From Acidobacteriota bacterium (lineage in GTDB: Bacteria; Acidobacteriota; UBA4820; DSQY01), in contig JAJYLT010000036.1 of assembly GCA_021787565.1 (NCBI GenBank), forward strand, positions 1-34,750: a stretch of DNA of 34,750 nt, given 5' to 3'. The notes beneath the pieces were generated by a model that saw nothing but the letters and a program-made list of their open reading frames with translations, was not told the DNA's origin and did no database searches. How positions within the stretch are numbered: the stretch's first letter is position 1; each line of letters opens with the position of its first letter. The position numbers and the translations under genes were made by a program. Below are positions 16,238-24,791 of this stretch, one piece after another.

Positions 16238-16934
16238 GAGAAGCCTCCATCCTGACCTGAGCCCCGAACAGGTCGGGGCGTTTCGACTGCGTCTCCCTCC
16301 GGGCCGACTCTCGGCGCCAGCGCCGGATGACCTCGTGATTGCCGGAAAGGAGAACCTCCGGCACCCTCCAACCCCTGTACTCGGCGGGACGGGTGTACTG
16401 CGGGTACTCCAGAACGCCTTCGCTGAATGACTCCTCCTGGGTGGAGGCCTCGTCTCCCAAGGCACCCGGGAGCAGGCGGACCACCGCGTCCAACAGGATC
16501 ATGGCCGCGGGTTCGCCGCCCGAGAGGACGTAGTCCCCCACCGAGATCTCCCTCTGCACCAGGTGGTCCACGACGCGCTGGTCCACCCCCTCGTACCGGC
16601 CGCAGAGGAGCATCAGCGAGGGCATGAGGGCCAGTTCCCCGGCCAGGCGCTGGGTCAGCACCTCACCCTTGGGGCTCAGGTAGATCAGCGGCGCCATGGG
16701 CACCTCCTGCCGCAGGTGCTCCACGCACCGGAAGATGGGGTCGGCCATGAGGACCATGCCCGGACCCCCTCCGAAGGGGGCGTCGTCCACCGTGTGGTGC
16801 CGGTCCTGCGCGAAGCGCCGGAAGTTGTGCAGGCGGACGTCGGCCACGCCCGCCTCCAGTGCCCGCTTGACGATGGACTGGCCCAGAAAGCCCGCGAACA
16901 TGTCGGGGAAAAGGGTCAGGACGTCAATCCTCAT
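16230..16934 (-). CDS. trmD: tRNA (guanine-N1)-methyltransferase
   Basis: The product is 234 residues and makes m1G37 in tRNA. It starts [13 protein letters not shown] and contains [41 protein letters not shown] (the knotted SAM site) and [13 protein letters not shown]. This matches TrmD from end to end. The ATG lies 11 nt inside the end of rimM, which indicates tight coupling in the rpsP-rimM-trmD-rplS order. Confidence 0.97.
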   Translation of the reverse strand: MRIDVLTLFPDMFAGFLGQSIVKRALEAGVADVRLHNFRRFAQDRHHTVDDAPFGGGPGMVLMADPIFRCVEHLRQEVPMAPLIYLSPKGEVLTQRLAGELALMPSLMLLCGRYEGVDQRVVDHLVQREISVGDYVLSGGEPAAMILLDAVVRLLPGALGDEASTQEESFSEGVLEYPQYTRPAEYRGWRVPEVLLSGNHEVIRRWRRESARRETQSKRPDLFGAQVRMEASHE

Positions 16935-17451
16935 CGTCTTCTCCCGGTAACCCAGGATACCCCTCGGGCAGGTCCACCCGAACCCTGCGCAGATCCTTTT
17001 CGAGCCCCACGCCCAGACCCTTGACGGCCGGTATTTCCACCTCTCCGGCGGGGGTCTCCAAGAGGAAGGACCAATAGGCCGGCCGCTCCACCGCCGCCAC
17101 GACGGTCCCGATGATCCCCCTCGTTCGGTCCACCACCTCGAAGCCAACGATGGCATCCGCATCGAAGGTCTCCTCGGCATCGGGAGGCACCGTCTCGGCC
17201 GGAAGACACAATTCCATGCCGCACAGCCCCTCGGCCCTCTCCAGACCGTCCACTCCCACGAGGGCCAGGACCTCTCCCTTGGCGTATTCAAAAAACTCGC
17301 CGACGGTAAAGGTTTCCGGGCCTGACGGCAGGGCGATCCAGACGGCACTGCCACGGTCGAAAGGCGGGAAACCTCGCCTGTAGCGGGTCACCCAAACCTG
17401 TCCGCGGAACCCTCTGGGCTTCACGATCCGGGCCACGGGGGTAAGGGCCAT
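16924..17451 (-). CDS. rimM: Ribosome maturation factor RimM
   Basis: The product is 175 residues and assists 30S head maturation by binding S19. It starts [19 protein letters not shown], the conserved N-terminal barrel. The C-terminal PRC barrel contains [18 protein letters not shown] and [26 protein letters not shown]. The acidic end GEDDED overlaps trmD. The ribosome site is weak (GAGG about 11 nt upstream). The KH-domain gene often found between rpsP and rimM is not present in the 71-nt gap. Confidence 0.93.
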   Translation of the reverse strand: MALTPVARIVKPRGFRGQVWVTRYRRGFPPFDRGSAVWIALPSGPETFTVGEFFEYAKGEVLALVGVDGLERAEGLCGMELCLPAETVPPDAEETFDADAIVGFEVVDRTRGIIGTVVAAVERPAYWSFLLETPAGEVEIPAVKGLGVGLEKDLRRVRVDLPEGYPGLPGEDDED

Positions 17452-17522
17452 GGGACCAGTTGACCTCGGTTCGCGCCGCTCGCCCGCAAGGGCGTCACGG
17501 CACGGGGCACCGCGCCGGCCGA

Positions 17523-17771
17523 TCAGGCCTGCGCGCTCTGCCTGGAAATGGCGATGAGCTTTGCCACGCTGGTCGAGGGCTTGGCGCCACGGCTCAGCCA
17601 GTAGTCCACCCGCTCCAGGTTCACCTTGACCTCGGAAGGGTTCGGCAGGGGGTCGTACACTCCGACCTCGTCCACGTTCTGGCCGCCCGGCCGGTTCCTG
17701 CTGTCGGAAACGACGAGGCGGTAATAGGGCCGATGCTTCCTTCCGATCCTCTTGAGACGTATGGCCAGCAA
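17523..17771 (-). CDS. rpsP: 30S ribosomal protein S16
   Basis: The product is 82 residues. It reads (M)LAIRLKRIGRKHRPYYRLVVSDSR, then GVYDPLPNP and ERVDYWLSRGAKPSTSV, all diagnostic of S16. The start is TTG at 17771 with AAGGAGG 5 nt upstream; an ATG 33 nt further up would add residues unlike S16. It is the first gene of the operon and has a strong promoter 40 nt upstream. Confidence 0.95.
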   Translation of the reverse strand: MLAIRLKRIGRKHRPYYRLVVSDSRNRPGGQNVDEVGVYDPLPNPSEVKVNLERVDYWLSRGAKPSTSVAKLIAISRQSAQA

Positions 17772-17810
17772 TGCAACCTCCTTGCTGCTCGCAACACGGA
17801 GCAAATATAT

Positions 17811-17840
17811 ATATTACAGGGTATAAGCCCAGTCTGTCAA
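17811..17840 (-). promoter_or_regulatory. Promoter of the rpsP operon
   Basis: A perfect -35 TTGACA (17835-17840) is followed after 18 bp by TAATAT (17811-17816), within an A+T-rich run of alternating TA. The predicted start near 17804 gives a leader of about 33 nt to the TTG of rpsP. Confidence 0.8.
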
Positions 17841-17858
17841 CCGGGCGGCCGAGGCGGC

Positions 17859-17891
17859 GATGGATGATGGATGATGGATGATGGATGATGG
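17859..17891. repeat. Tandem heptamer array (GATGGAT)
   Basis: The 33 bases consist of four perfect GATGGAT units and a partial fifth. They sit upstream of the rpsP promoter and are the complement type of the CATCCCT arrays elsewhere in the window. Confidence 0.95.
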
Positions 17892-18127
17892 CGGGCCTTC
17901 GAAGGATCGCGCTCTGGCGGGCGCTTTTCGGCCGCTGCGGGGACGGGGGACAGGAGAAAAAGCTGAGTGCTGAGAGCGAGACGCGATTAGGCGATGAGGC
18001 GCCCCCCCAAATCCCGATCTCATTTCCGTCTGCGGTTCTATTCAATTCGCCATGCTTCGTGTCTTGGTGTCTTGGTGGTGAATTCCCTTTTCCCCTCCCT
18101 GCTCCCCGCCCCCTGCTCTCTGCCCCC

Positions 18128-18195
18128 GTGGGAGGCGCCTCCAGGCGGCGACCAGGTCGCGATCAGGCGATCGCTCCCACAAGGCGATCGCTCCC
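18128..18195. repeat. Dispersed palindromic module (copy C)
   Basis: The module begins GTGGGAGGCGCCTCCAGGCG and ends with GGCGATCGCTCCCAC, which occurs twice in tandem (ending at 18180 and 18195). The GTGGGAG/CTCCCAC ends are inverted relative to each other. The GGGAGGCGCCTCC core recurs at about 20600 and 23093. Confidence 0.7.
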
Positions 18196-18276
18196 ACAAG
18201 CAGCCTCCCATCTTCCCGTGGGCGCCGTCGCCGGATGGCGATATCGCGCACCGGCCTCAGGATAAGCTCCCGCCCT

Positions 18277-18304
18277 CATCCCTCATCCCTCATCCATCAT
18301 CCCT
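18277..18304. repeat. Tandem heptamer array (CATCCCT) overlapping a stop codon
   Basis: Four CATCCCT/CATCCAT units run from 18277 to 18304. The stop codon and last two codons of the EF-G-like gene (18297 onward) lie inside the array. Confidence 0.9.
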
Positions 18305-20393
18305 CCTGCTCCGCCTCCTTCGCCTGCTTGGCCTCTTCGACGATCTTCTGCTGGATGAGGGCGGGGACCTCCTCGTAGGCGGCGAATTCCATGCTGAAGG
18401 TACCCCGGCCGGCGGTCAGCGACTTGAGCGTGGAGGCGTAGGTGAGCATCTCCGCGAGGGGCACCTGCGCCTTGATGATCTGGTTGGCGCCCTTCTGGGA
18501 CATCCCCTGGATGCGGCCCCGGCGGCTGTTGAGGTCGCCCATGACGTCGCCCATGTTCTCCTCGGGAACCACCACCTCCACCAGCATCACCGGCTCCAGA
18601 AGGGTGGGCTTGCACTTATCCATGGCCTCCTTGAAGCCCATGTGGGCCGCGATCTTGAAGGCCATTTCGGAGGAGTCCACGGGGTGGAAGCCGCCGTCGA
18701 AGAGGGTGATCCTCAGGTCCACCACGGGGTAGCGCGCCAGGACGCCGCGATCGAGGGATTCGAGCATCCCCTTCTCCACCGCCGGGATGAAGTTCCGCGG
18801 CACGGCGCCGCCGAAGATCTCGTCCTTGAATTCGAAGCCGGTCCCGCGGGGCAGCGGCTCCATCTTGATCTGGATGTCGGCGAACTGCCCGTGGCCGCCC
18901 GTCTGCTTCTTGTGCCGGGCGTGGACCTCGGCGCGCCCCTTGATGGTCTCGCGGTAGGGCACCTTGGGCTGTTTGATCTTCATCTCGACGCCGTAGCGGC
19001 GCTGCACGCGGGCGGCGACCACCTCCACGTGCTGGCTGCCCGACCCGGACACCAGCGTCTCGTGGGTCTGCGGGTCACGGCTCACGGTGAGGTTGGGATC
19101 CTCGTCCACCATGCGCTGGAGGGCCGCCATGATCTTGTCCTCGTCCCCGCGGGACTTGGGCTCCACGGCGAAGGAGATGGCGGGGATGGGGTACTTGACG
19201 GGCGGGAAGACCAGCATGCGCTCCTTGGCGCAGAGGGTGTTGCCGGTGACCGTCTCCTTGAGCTTCATGACGGCCGCGATGTCGCCCGCCAGCGCTTCCT
19301 CGCACTTCACGTGGTCCTTTCCCCTGAGGTGGAAGAGGCCCGCCATGCGCTCCGGTGCGTCCTTGGAGGGATTGATCAGGGTGGCGTCGGCGGGGACCCG
19401 GCCCGAGACCACCCGGAAGATGGTGACGCGGCCCTGGGCGGGATCGGAGATGGTCTTGAAAACGAAGGCGCTGGCGGGGGCCTCCACGTCGGCGGCCACC
19501 TCGAACTCCTCCCCGCCCCCGACCGGCGTGGCCCGGAAGGAACTGCGCGCGTTGGCGGGGGGGGCGAATTCCACGAGGAAGTTCATGATGTCCGCCACGC
19601 CGATGTTACGGAGGGCTGAGGCGCAGAGGACGGGGAAGATCTTGTCCTGGGCGATGCCGATCTTGAGGGCGGCGGAGAGTTCCTCCGGGGTCAGGTCGCC
19701 CGCCTCGAAGTACTTCTCCATCAGCTTCTCGTCCAGCTCGGCCACCATCTCGACGAGCTCGGCCCGGGCCTTCGCCACCTCCTCGGCCATGGAGGCGGGA
19801 ACCTCCCCCTCGGTGTAGGCGCCGGACTCATCCTGTGCGTACCGGTGGGCCTTGCCCTCGACCAGGTCCACGACGCCGGCGAACTCCTTCTCCTGCCCCA
19901 GCGGGAGGAACACCGGCACGGCCAGGCGCCCGAAGTTCTCGCGGATGCTCGCCAGGCTGCGGTCGAAGGAGGCGTTCTCGCGGTCCATCTTGTTGATCAC
20001 GAGGATGCGGGGGACATTGAACTCCTCGGCGTACTCCCACGCCTTGCCCGTCATCACCTCCACGCCCGACACGGCGCTCACGAAGATGAGGGCCGAGTCC
20101 GAAACCCGGATGGGCCCCCTGGAGTCCGCGATGAAGCTGCCGTAACCGGGGGTGTCCAGGATGTTGATCTTGGCCTTCTCCCACTCCACGAAGGCGAGGC
20201 TCGAGGCGATCGACAGCTTCCGCTGGATCTCGTCCTCTTCATAATCGGTCGGAGCGGTCCCCTCCTCCACCTTACCGAAGCGGTTCACCGCCTTCGCCGT
20301 GTGGAGCATGGCCGAGGCGAAGCTGGTCTTCCCGGTCCCCCCATGGCCGATGAGAGCAACATTGCGGATGTCCTGCGGTCCGTAGGCCTTCAT
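18297..20393 (-). CDS. Elongation factor G-like GTPase (EF-G-like protein)
   Basis: The product is 698 residues with all five EF-G domains. The P-loop is GHGGTGKTS (16-24), switch II DTPG (80-83) and the base-recognition loop NKMD (134-137). Domain IV contains HKKQTGGHGQFADI and PVDSSEMAF, domain V RRGRIQGM and EVPALIQQKIVEE. The residue after DTPG is Tyr84, where translocating EF-G has the catalytic His (DTPGH). This is a mark of the EF-G-like clade found as a second copy in many bacteria, so a housekeeping fusA is expected elsewhere. The start at 20393 has AAGGAGG 5 nt upstream. The gene stands alone with its own promoter. Its precise role (recycling, stress or regulation) is not settled by sequence. 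Confidence 0.9.
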   Translation of the reverse strand: MKAYGPQDIRNVALIGHGGTGKTSFASAMLHTAKAVNRFGKVEEGTAPTDYEEDEIQRKLSIASSLAFVEWEKAKINILDTPGYGSFIADSRGPIRVSDSALIFVSAVSGVEVMTGKAWEYAEEFNVPRILVINKMDRENASFDRSLASIRENFGRLAVPVFLPLGQEKEFAGVVDLVEGKAHRYAQDESGAYTEGEVPASMAEEVAKARAELVEMVAELDEKLMEKYFEAGDLTPEELSAALKIGIAQDKIFPVLCASALRNIGVADIMNFLVEFAPPANARSSFRATPVGGGEEFEVAADVEAPASAFVFKTISDPAQGRVTIFRVVSGRVPADATLINPSKDAPERMAGLFHLRGKDHVKCEEALAGDIAAVMKLKETVTGNTLCAKERMLVFPPVKYPIPAISFAVEPKSRGDEDKIMAALQRMVDEDPNLTVSRDPQTHETLVSGSGSQHVEVVAARVQRRYGVEMKIKQPKVPYRETIKGRAEVHARHKKQTGGHGQFADIQIKMEPLPRGTGFEFKDEIFGGAVPRNFIPAVEKGMLESLDRGVLARYPVVDLRITLFDGGFHPVDSSEMAFKIAAHMGFKEAMDKCKPTLLEPVMLVEVVVPEENMGDVMGDLNSRRGRIQGMSQKGANQIIKAQVPLAEMLTYASTLKSLTAGRGTFSMEFAAYEEVPALIQQKIVEEAKQAKEAEQEG

Positions 20394-20448
20394 AACCCCT
20401 CCTTCGCTGCGCCAAGATCCGGAGCGTTGTACAGAAGTCGCAGCGGGT

Positions 20449-20477
20449 ATTCTATAAAGTTCCCGGAGGAGCGTCAA
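20449..20477 (-). promoter_or_regulatory. Promoter of the EF-G-like gene
   Basis: The -35 is TTGACG (20472-20477), the -10 is TAGAAT (20449-20454) and the spacing is exactly 17 bp. Transcription from about 20442 gives a 49-nt leader before the ATG at 20393. Confidence 0.8.
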
Positions 20478-20495
20478 GAAAGCCTGGGGGCCCCC

Positions 20496-20720
20496 ATTCC
20501 GCGATGGAATTCCCGCCGATGGGGGAGCCGTCGCCCGACGGTGACTTCTCCTCATTCGCGATCTGGCGATCGCTCCCACCGCTGCCGCCGTCTCTTGGGG
20601 GAGGCGCCTCCTGGCGGCGACCATGGCGGTCTTTGCTCGCCGCGGCACGGGGCCGGCGGTTCGGCCGATCGCCGATCGGCCGCTACGGTGAAGGATGACC
20701 TCCGAAGGGCCGCGACCGGG
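20496..20720. repeat. Mosaic dispersed repeat (copy A)
   Basis: Three modules are present. Module 1 (20496-20579) is an inverted copy of 22899-22982, with about six differences in 84 bases by eye. Module 3 (about 20594-20641, core GGGAGGCGCCTCCTGGCGGC) is repeated directly at about 23083-23132. Module 2 (20659-20720, containing CCGCTACGGTGAAGGATGAC) is repeated directly at 22997-23058. The module order and orientation differ from copy B. Confidence 0.85.
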
Positions 20721-20730
20721 GGCCGCCCGC

Positions 20731-21507
20731 TCAACCCTCCTGCTTCTGGATCTCCTCCTCGACCTGGTAGAAGACCCTGTAGGCCCTGTCGTGGTCGCGG
20801 ATCCCCTGTGCCAGGATCTTGTCGAGGCGGCGGACGTCCTTCTTGCTCACCGTGAGGTTCGCCCCCAGGATGAAGGCGGAGCTCGTATCCATGGTCGAGA
20901 GGTCCGCCGAGACGAAGGCCACGAACATCTTCCGGCGCGCGTCCGGGGCCAGGGCGTTGATGGCCTGGAGGATCTGGTACCCCCCCTCGTTGTCGTCCGG
21001 AAAGCGGTTGTCCACGGTGACCACGTCGTAGTGCTGGCGGGCCAGGGAAGAGAGGGCGGCGGCCTTGGACGTGGCCAGCTCCACCCGGAGTCCGAGCTGC
21101 TGCAAGGCCTCCGAAATGGCCACCTGGAAGAGCGCCTCGTCCTCGCAGATCAGGGCGGCCCTCTCGCGCTCCTCCTCCCCCCAGCCCTCGCCGTTCAGGG
21201 AGGCCTTTGAGGGGGCGAGCCCGAGCTGGTGGAGGACCTCGGCGGCCACCTCCCGCTTCAGCCGCTCCCACTGAGGGCTTCCTGGGGTGATGTCCGGATG
21301 ATTCAGCTGGGCCGGGCCCTCCGCCGAAGCTCCGGCAGGGGGCTCCGAAGAGGCCGGAGGCGGGGCAGAGGCCTGCGCGGCGGGAGGCGGCGGCCCGACG
21401 GAGATTCCCGATCCGCACGCGGGGCACTTCACGAGCACGGGCTTGGCCGGCAGCTTCGCTTCGTCTACGGACAGGAACTTCTTGCAGGCTGGGCAGGCGA
21501 TCTGCAT
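20731..21507 (-). CDS. Zinc-ribbon and receiver-domain protein
   Basis: The product is 258 residues. An N-terminal MJ0042-type zinc ribbon (C5, C8, C28, C31) is followed by an Ala/Pro linker (about 38-65) and a receiver domain from about 117 to 240. In the receiver, E122/D123 form the acidic pocket, D166 (TVDNRF) is the likely phosphoacceptor, S200 replaces the usual Thr/Ser position and K222/K223 follow. Unlike the receiver at 2554, the key residues look intact. The ATG lies 3 nt after the PilT stop, so the two are probably co-translated. This combination of zinc ribbon and receiver is common in Myxococcota/Acidobacteriota motility regions. A role in controlling pilus retraction or motility is inferred from the neighbour only. 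Confidence 0.75.
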   Translation of the reverse strand: MQIACPACKKFLSVDEAKLPAKPVLVKCPACGSGISVGPPPPAAQASAPPPASSEPPAGASAEGPAQLNHPDITPGSPQWERLKREVAAEVLHQLGLAPSKASLNGEGWGEEERERAALICEDEALFQVAISEALQQLGLRVELATSKAAALSSLARQHYDVVTVDNRFPDDNEGGYQILQAINALAPDARRKMFVAFVSADLSTMDTSSAFILGANLTVSKKDVRRLDKILAQGIRDHDRAYRVFYQVEEEIQKQEG

Positions 21508-21510
21508 GAG

Positions 21511-22767
21511 CTACTCCATGAGGTCCTTGATGTCCACCCCGAGATCGGGCCCGAGCGGTGGCGTGCCCGCCGGCTTTCCGCCCGCCGGCTTGGCCGCCTG
21601 GGGCCCCTTCTGCGGAGTCTCCGCTCCAGGCGCGGCGGCGACCGGATGCCTCGTCTCGGCCCCGGCGGCGGCGATTCCCGACATCTTGAGGGCCAGGTTC
21701 GGCGCGTTGGTCGCGAAGGAGATGGCCGTCTCCAGGCTGACCTCGCCCTCCCGCCACAGCCGCTCCAGCTCGTGATCGAAGGTCTGCATGCCGTCGAGCG
21801 CGCCGTCGTTCATGGCGTCCAGAAGGCTCTTGCCCTCCATCTCCGACTCGCCGTGCTGGATGTAGTCCCTCGTGCGCTCGCTCGTGCGGAGGACCTCGCA
21901 GACGGCTAGGCGCCTCGACCCATCGGCCTTCGGCACCAGTCGCTGGCTCACGATCCACTTGAAGGTTTGCGAAAAGCGCGTGCGGATCTGCTGCTCCTCG
22001 TTCTTGGGGAAGATGCCGATGATCCGGTCCACGGTCTTGCTCGCGTCGATGGTGTGCAGCGTCGAGAGCACGAGGTGGCCGGTCTCGGCTGCCTCCAGCG
22101 CGATCTCCGTGGTCTCCAGGTCTCGCATCTCGCCTACGAGGATCACCTTGGGGGCCTGGCGCAGGGCCGCTCGAAGGGCCAGCGCGAAGGAGGGAACGTC
22201 GGCGCCCAGCTCGCGCTGGTTGATGGTGGCGCGCCTGTGGCGGTGCAGGTACTCGATGGGGTCCTCGATGGTGACGATGTGGTAGGCCTTGTCCATGTTG
22301 ATCCGGTTGATGATCGCCGCGAGGGTCGTGGACTTGCCGCTGCCCGTGGGACCCGTCAGCAGGACGATGCCGTTGCGCTCCTCGGCCACCTGGTTGAGCT
22401 GGGGGGGGAGCCCGAGCTCCTCGATGGTGGGAACGCCGTTGGGGATGACTCGGAGCACGATGCTGTAGGTGCCCCTCTGCGAGAAGATGTTCACGCGGAA
22501 GCGCGTCTTGCCCGGGATGGAGTGCGAGAGGTCGGCGGAGCCCTGCTTGAGCAGCTTCCGGATGAGGTGGCGGTCCCCCCGCAGGAGCTGGAGGGCTATC
22601 TGCTCGGTCTGGTAGGGCGTGAGCGCCTTCAGCCCCTTGATCGGCACCTCGCGCAGCTCGCCGCTGATCTCCACCTGCGGCGCCCGCCCCACGGAGAAGT
22701 TCAGGTCGCTCACCTGGGGCGACACCGCCAGCATGAACTCCAGAAGCGGATTGATCTGATCGAACAC
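21511..22767 (-). CDS. pilT: PilT/PilU-type twitching motility ATPase
   Basis: The product is 418 residues, a hexameric ATPase that powers type IV pilus retraction. It has the N-terminal PAS-like domain (VSDLNFSVGRAPQVEI), Walker A GPTGSGKST (139-147), the Asp-box region TIEDPIEYLH, VILVGEMRDLETTEIALEAAETGHLVLSTLHT and the His box. The helix before VILVGEMRD reads ALRAALRQAPK instead of the common ALRxALREDPD. A 60-70 residue Ala/Pro/Gly-rich tail follows the ATPase domain. The start is GTG 22767 with GGAGGA 4-5 nt upstream; ATG 22785 lacks a ribosome site. PilU or a PilT paralogue cannot be distinguished here. Confidence 0.88.
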   Translation of the reverse strand: MFDQINPLLEFMLAVSPQVSDLNFSVGRAPQVEISGELREVPIKGLKALTPYQTEQIALQLLRGDRHLIRKLLKQGSADLSHSIPGKTRFRVNIFSQRGTYSIVLRVIPNGVPTIEELGLPPQLNQVAEERNGIVLLTGPTGSGKSTTLAAIINRINMDKAYHIVTIEDPIEYLHRHRRATINQRELGADVPSFALALRAALRQAPKVILVGEMRDLETTEIALEAAETGHLVLSTLHTIDASKTVDRIIGIFPKNEEQQIRTRFSQTFKWIVSQRLVPKADGSRRLAVCEVLRTSERTRDYIQHGESEMEGKSLLDAMNDGALDGMQTFDHELERLWREGEVSLETAISFATNAPNLALKMSGIAAAGAETRHPVAAAPGAETPQKGPQAAKPAGGKPAGTPPLGPDLGVDIKDLME

Positions 22768-23202
22768 CGGCTCCTCCCATCCCAAGGCCCTGTAGCCCGC
22801 CTTCTAGGATGCCGGCTTGCGCGCGCCAATGCAAGTGGAGGCGCGGAGGGAAAGAAGAATTCACAGGGAGGCGGTGACTGCAGGACGGCCGGCGGATTGT
22901 GGGACCGATCGCCCGATCGCGAATGAGGGGAAGTCGCCGTCAGGCGACGGCTCCCACATCGGCGGGAATTCCATCGCGGAATTCGGGGGCAAGCCAGTTC
23001 GGCCGATCAGCGCTCGACCGCTACGGTGAAGGATGACCTGCGAAGGGTCGCGACCGGGAGGTCGCTCCCACGACTGCCGCTCTCTTTTGTGGGAGGCGCC
23101 TCCTGGCGGCGACCGTAGCGGCCTTTGCTGGCCAGAGCCCGAAGGGGCGGGGCGCGGAACGGCCGCACCACGTGGAGGCATGCCTGTGAGGCGTTCTCCG
23201 GC
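22768..23202. other. Intergenic region between pilT and hisG, mostly repeats
   Basis: There is no gene in these 435 bases. The part up to about 22890 shows nothing recognisable apart from the pilT upstream region. From 22899 to 23132 it is copy B of the mosaic repeat. No terminator with a U tract is visible for the histidine operon, which ends at 23203. Confidence 0.7.
22899..23132. repeat. Mosaic dispersed repeat (copy B)
   Basis: Module 1 (22899-22982) is inverted relative to copy A. Module 2 (22997-23058) and module 3 (about 23083-23132) are in direct orientation but in the reverse order. The GTGGGAG and CTCCCAC ends recur at module borders, and module 1 contains a near-palindrome GGAATTCCATCGCGGAATTC. 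Confidence 0.85.
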
Positions 23203-23790
23203 CTAGCCCTCCCACCACGGCTCTTCGAGGAACCGGTAGGCGCCGCGGTTGGCGATGAGGTGGGACTGGACGGGAAGCAGGACGCTCACTTCCCGAAGGC
23301 CGTTCTCGCGCAGGGTGCCGCCCGTGTCCACGAGGTCCACGATGGCGTCCGAGAGTCCAAGCAGGGGGGCCAGCTCCACGGAGGAGGTGACCCGGATGAA
23401 GCGCACCCAGAGGCCCCGGGCGGCGAGGAGCCTCTCGGCGGTGCGGGGGTACTTGGTGGCCACGCGCAGCGGCGTCTGGCCGGGCACGGTCTCACTCCCC
23501 ACCGGAGCGGCCAGGCTCAGGCGGCAGCGGCCGAAGGGGAGGTCCCGGAGGTCGTAGGCGTCGGGCCGGTCCTCCTCCAGGACGTCCGAGCCCACGATGC
23601 CGAGGTCCGCCGCGCCGTTCTGGACGAAGACGGCCACGTCGGGGCCCTTGAGCAGCACGGCCTCCCAGCCGCGTCCGAGGGGCAGGCAGAGGGCCCTGCC
23701 GGCCAGGTCGGGCCGGGTGAACCCCTTCTCTGAAAGCCATGCCAGGGCTGGCTCCAGCAGGCGGCCCTTGGTCAGCGCGATGCGGGGCAT
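23203..23790 (-). CDS. hisG: ATP phosphoribosyltransferase, short form
   Basis: The product is 195 residues, the short HisG that lacks the C-terminal regulatory domain and works in a hetero-octamer with HisZ. It catalyses the first step of histidine synthesis. Motifs include RIALTKGRLLEPAL, FVQNGAADLGIVGSDVLEE, RVATKYPRTAERLL, and IVDLVDTGGTLRENGL in the PRPP loop. The ATG overlaps the hisZ stop by 1 nt. It is the last gene of the operon, although its enzyme acts first. Confidence 0.95.
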   Translation of the reverse strand: MPRIALTKGRLLEPALAWLSEKGFTRPDLAGRALCLPLGRGWEAVLLKGPDVAVFVQNGAADLGIVGSDVLEEDRPDAYDLRDLPFGRCRLSLAAPVGSETVPGQTPLRVATKYPRTAERLLAARGLWVRFIRVTSSVELAPLLGLSDAIVDLVDTGGTLRENGLREVSVLLPVQSHLIANRGAYRFLEEPWWEG

Positions 23791-24791
23791 CAGCCCCCTC
23801 CTTCCGTGCCCGGCCCGGACGGGCGGCCCCGCTCCACCTCCAGCAGCCTGTCCAGGTGGAGGGCGAAGCCGCAGGCGCCGAAGGGGCGTGCGAGGGCGGG
23901 GTAGAGCGAGTCGTAGCGGCCGCCAGAGAGGAGGGCGAAGGGGTGGCGCCGGCTGAAGGCCTTGAGCGTCAGGCCGGTGTAGTAGCTCCAGTGGCGCACG
24001 TCGGTGGGGTCGAGGCGCACCGGCAGTCCGGGGAAGGCCTTCTCCAGCGCGGCCGCGAGGGACCGGAGCTCCCGCCACGCGCCCAGGACCCCGGCCGCGC
24101 CGAGGTCCGCCGCCAGGCTCTCCACCGCCTCCGGCCTTCCTCCCAGGTGGAGGAGGCGCACGAGGAGCCGCGCCTCCGCGCACTCCCCGTGCCGTCCTAC
24201 CAGAGACTCCAGGGCGGACCGGCTCTTCCGGTTGAGGGCCTGCTCCAGCTCCTCGCGCGCCGCCTCCGGCCACGGCAGGCGCTCCATCAGCGGGCCCACG
24301 AGCCCCCAGTGGCCCAGCTCCAGGACCGCGTCCCCGATGCCGAGGGCCGCCAGGCTCCCCGCGGCCAGCAGGGCCACCTCCTCGTCGCCCTCCGGTCCCG
24401 CCAGCGGCGAGAGCCGCTCGCAGCCCGCCTGGAAGGTCTCGATCTCCTCGGGGCGGTCGGCCGCGGGACGGCGCGCCACCGTCCCCTCGTAGCAGAGGCG
24501 CTGCGGCCCGTCGAGGCACTCCAGGCGCCGCGCGGCCATGAGGGCCACGCCGGCCGTGAAGTCGGCGCGCAGCGCCAGAGGACCCTCGCCGTTGGCGTCC
24601 AGGCGGAGGGTCCGCGAGGCCAGGGCCTCGGGCGAGGCGGCCCGGACCGGAGCCGCGGGAAGCAGGAGCGGGGGAACGACCTCGGCGTAGCCCTCTCCGG
24701 CCCAGAGTTCCAGGAGGGCGCGCTCCATGCGGCGCAGCCGGGCGGCATCCGCCGTCCACAGACCTGGGCTCAGGGCCCCGGCGGCGCTCAC
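23790..24791 (-). CDS. hisZ: ATP phosphoribosyltransferase regulatory subunit
   Basis: The product is 333 residues, a histidyl-tRNA-synthetase-like protein without tRNA-charging activity that gives short HisG its activity and histidine feedback. It has class-II motif 2 (LCYEGTVARR), the histidine-site segment WSYYTGLTLKAF, and the motif-3-like ARPFGACGFALHLDRLLE. It is shorter than true HisS and lacks the anticodon-binding domain. The start is GTG 24791, with GGGAGG 6 nt upstream and overlapping the hisIE stop (GTGA). Position next to hisG supports the assignment. Confidence 0.9.
   Translation of the reverse strand: MSAAGALSPGLWTADAARLRRMERALLELWAGEGYAEVVPPLLLPAAPVRAASPEALASRTLRLDANGEGPLALRADFTAGVALMAARRLECLDGPQRLCYEGTVARRPAADRPEEIETFQAGCERLSPLAGPEGDEEVALLAAGSLAALGIGDAVLELGHWGLVGPLMERLPWPEAAREELEQALNRKSRSALESLVGRHGECAEARLLVRLLHLGGRPEAVESLAADLGAAGVLGAWRELRSLAAALEKAFPGLPVRLDPTDVRHWSYYTGLTLKAFSRRHPFALLSGGRYDSLYPALARPFGACGFALHLDRLLEVERGRPSGPGTEGGG

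Larger units (their letters stand above)
17772..18296. other. Intergenic region between rpsP and the EF-G-like gene
   Basis: There is no gene in these 525 bases. They hold the rpsP promoter, a GATGGAT array (17859-17891), a piece of the ATCGCCTA-type octamer in reverse (about 17984-18003), a stretch with two CTTGGTG copies (18063-18077), a dispersed palindromic module (18128-18180) with a second GGCGATCGCTCCCAC copy just after it, and a CATCCCT array touching the EF-G-like stop codon. No clear terminator is visible for the EF-G-like gene. Confidence 0.75.
20394..20730. other. Intergenic region with promoter and repeat modules
   Basis: There is no gene in these 337 bases. The right part of the EF-G-like upstream region holds its promoter; the rest (20496-20720) is a mosaic of three palindromic modules shared with 22899-23132. 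No U-tailed terminator is visible for the zinc-ribbon/receiver gene that ends at 20731. Confidence 0.75.

Noticed and set aside
20552-22864. A 770-codon minus-strand frame
   Set aside because: It overlaps the PilT and zinc-ribbon/receiver genes in another frame and has the Gly/Arg/Pro composition of a shadow. Both overlapped genes have conserved motifs.
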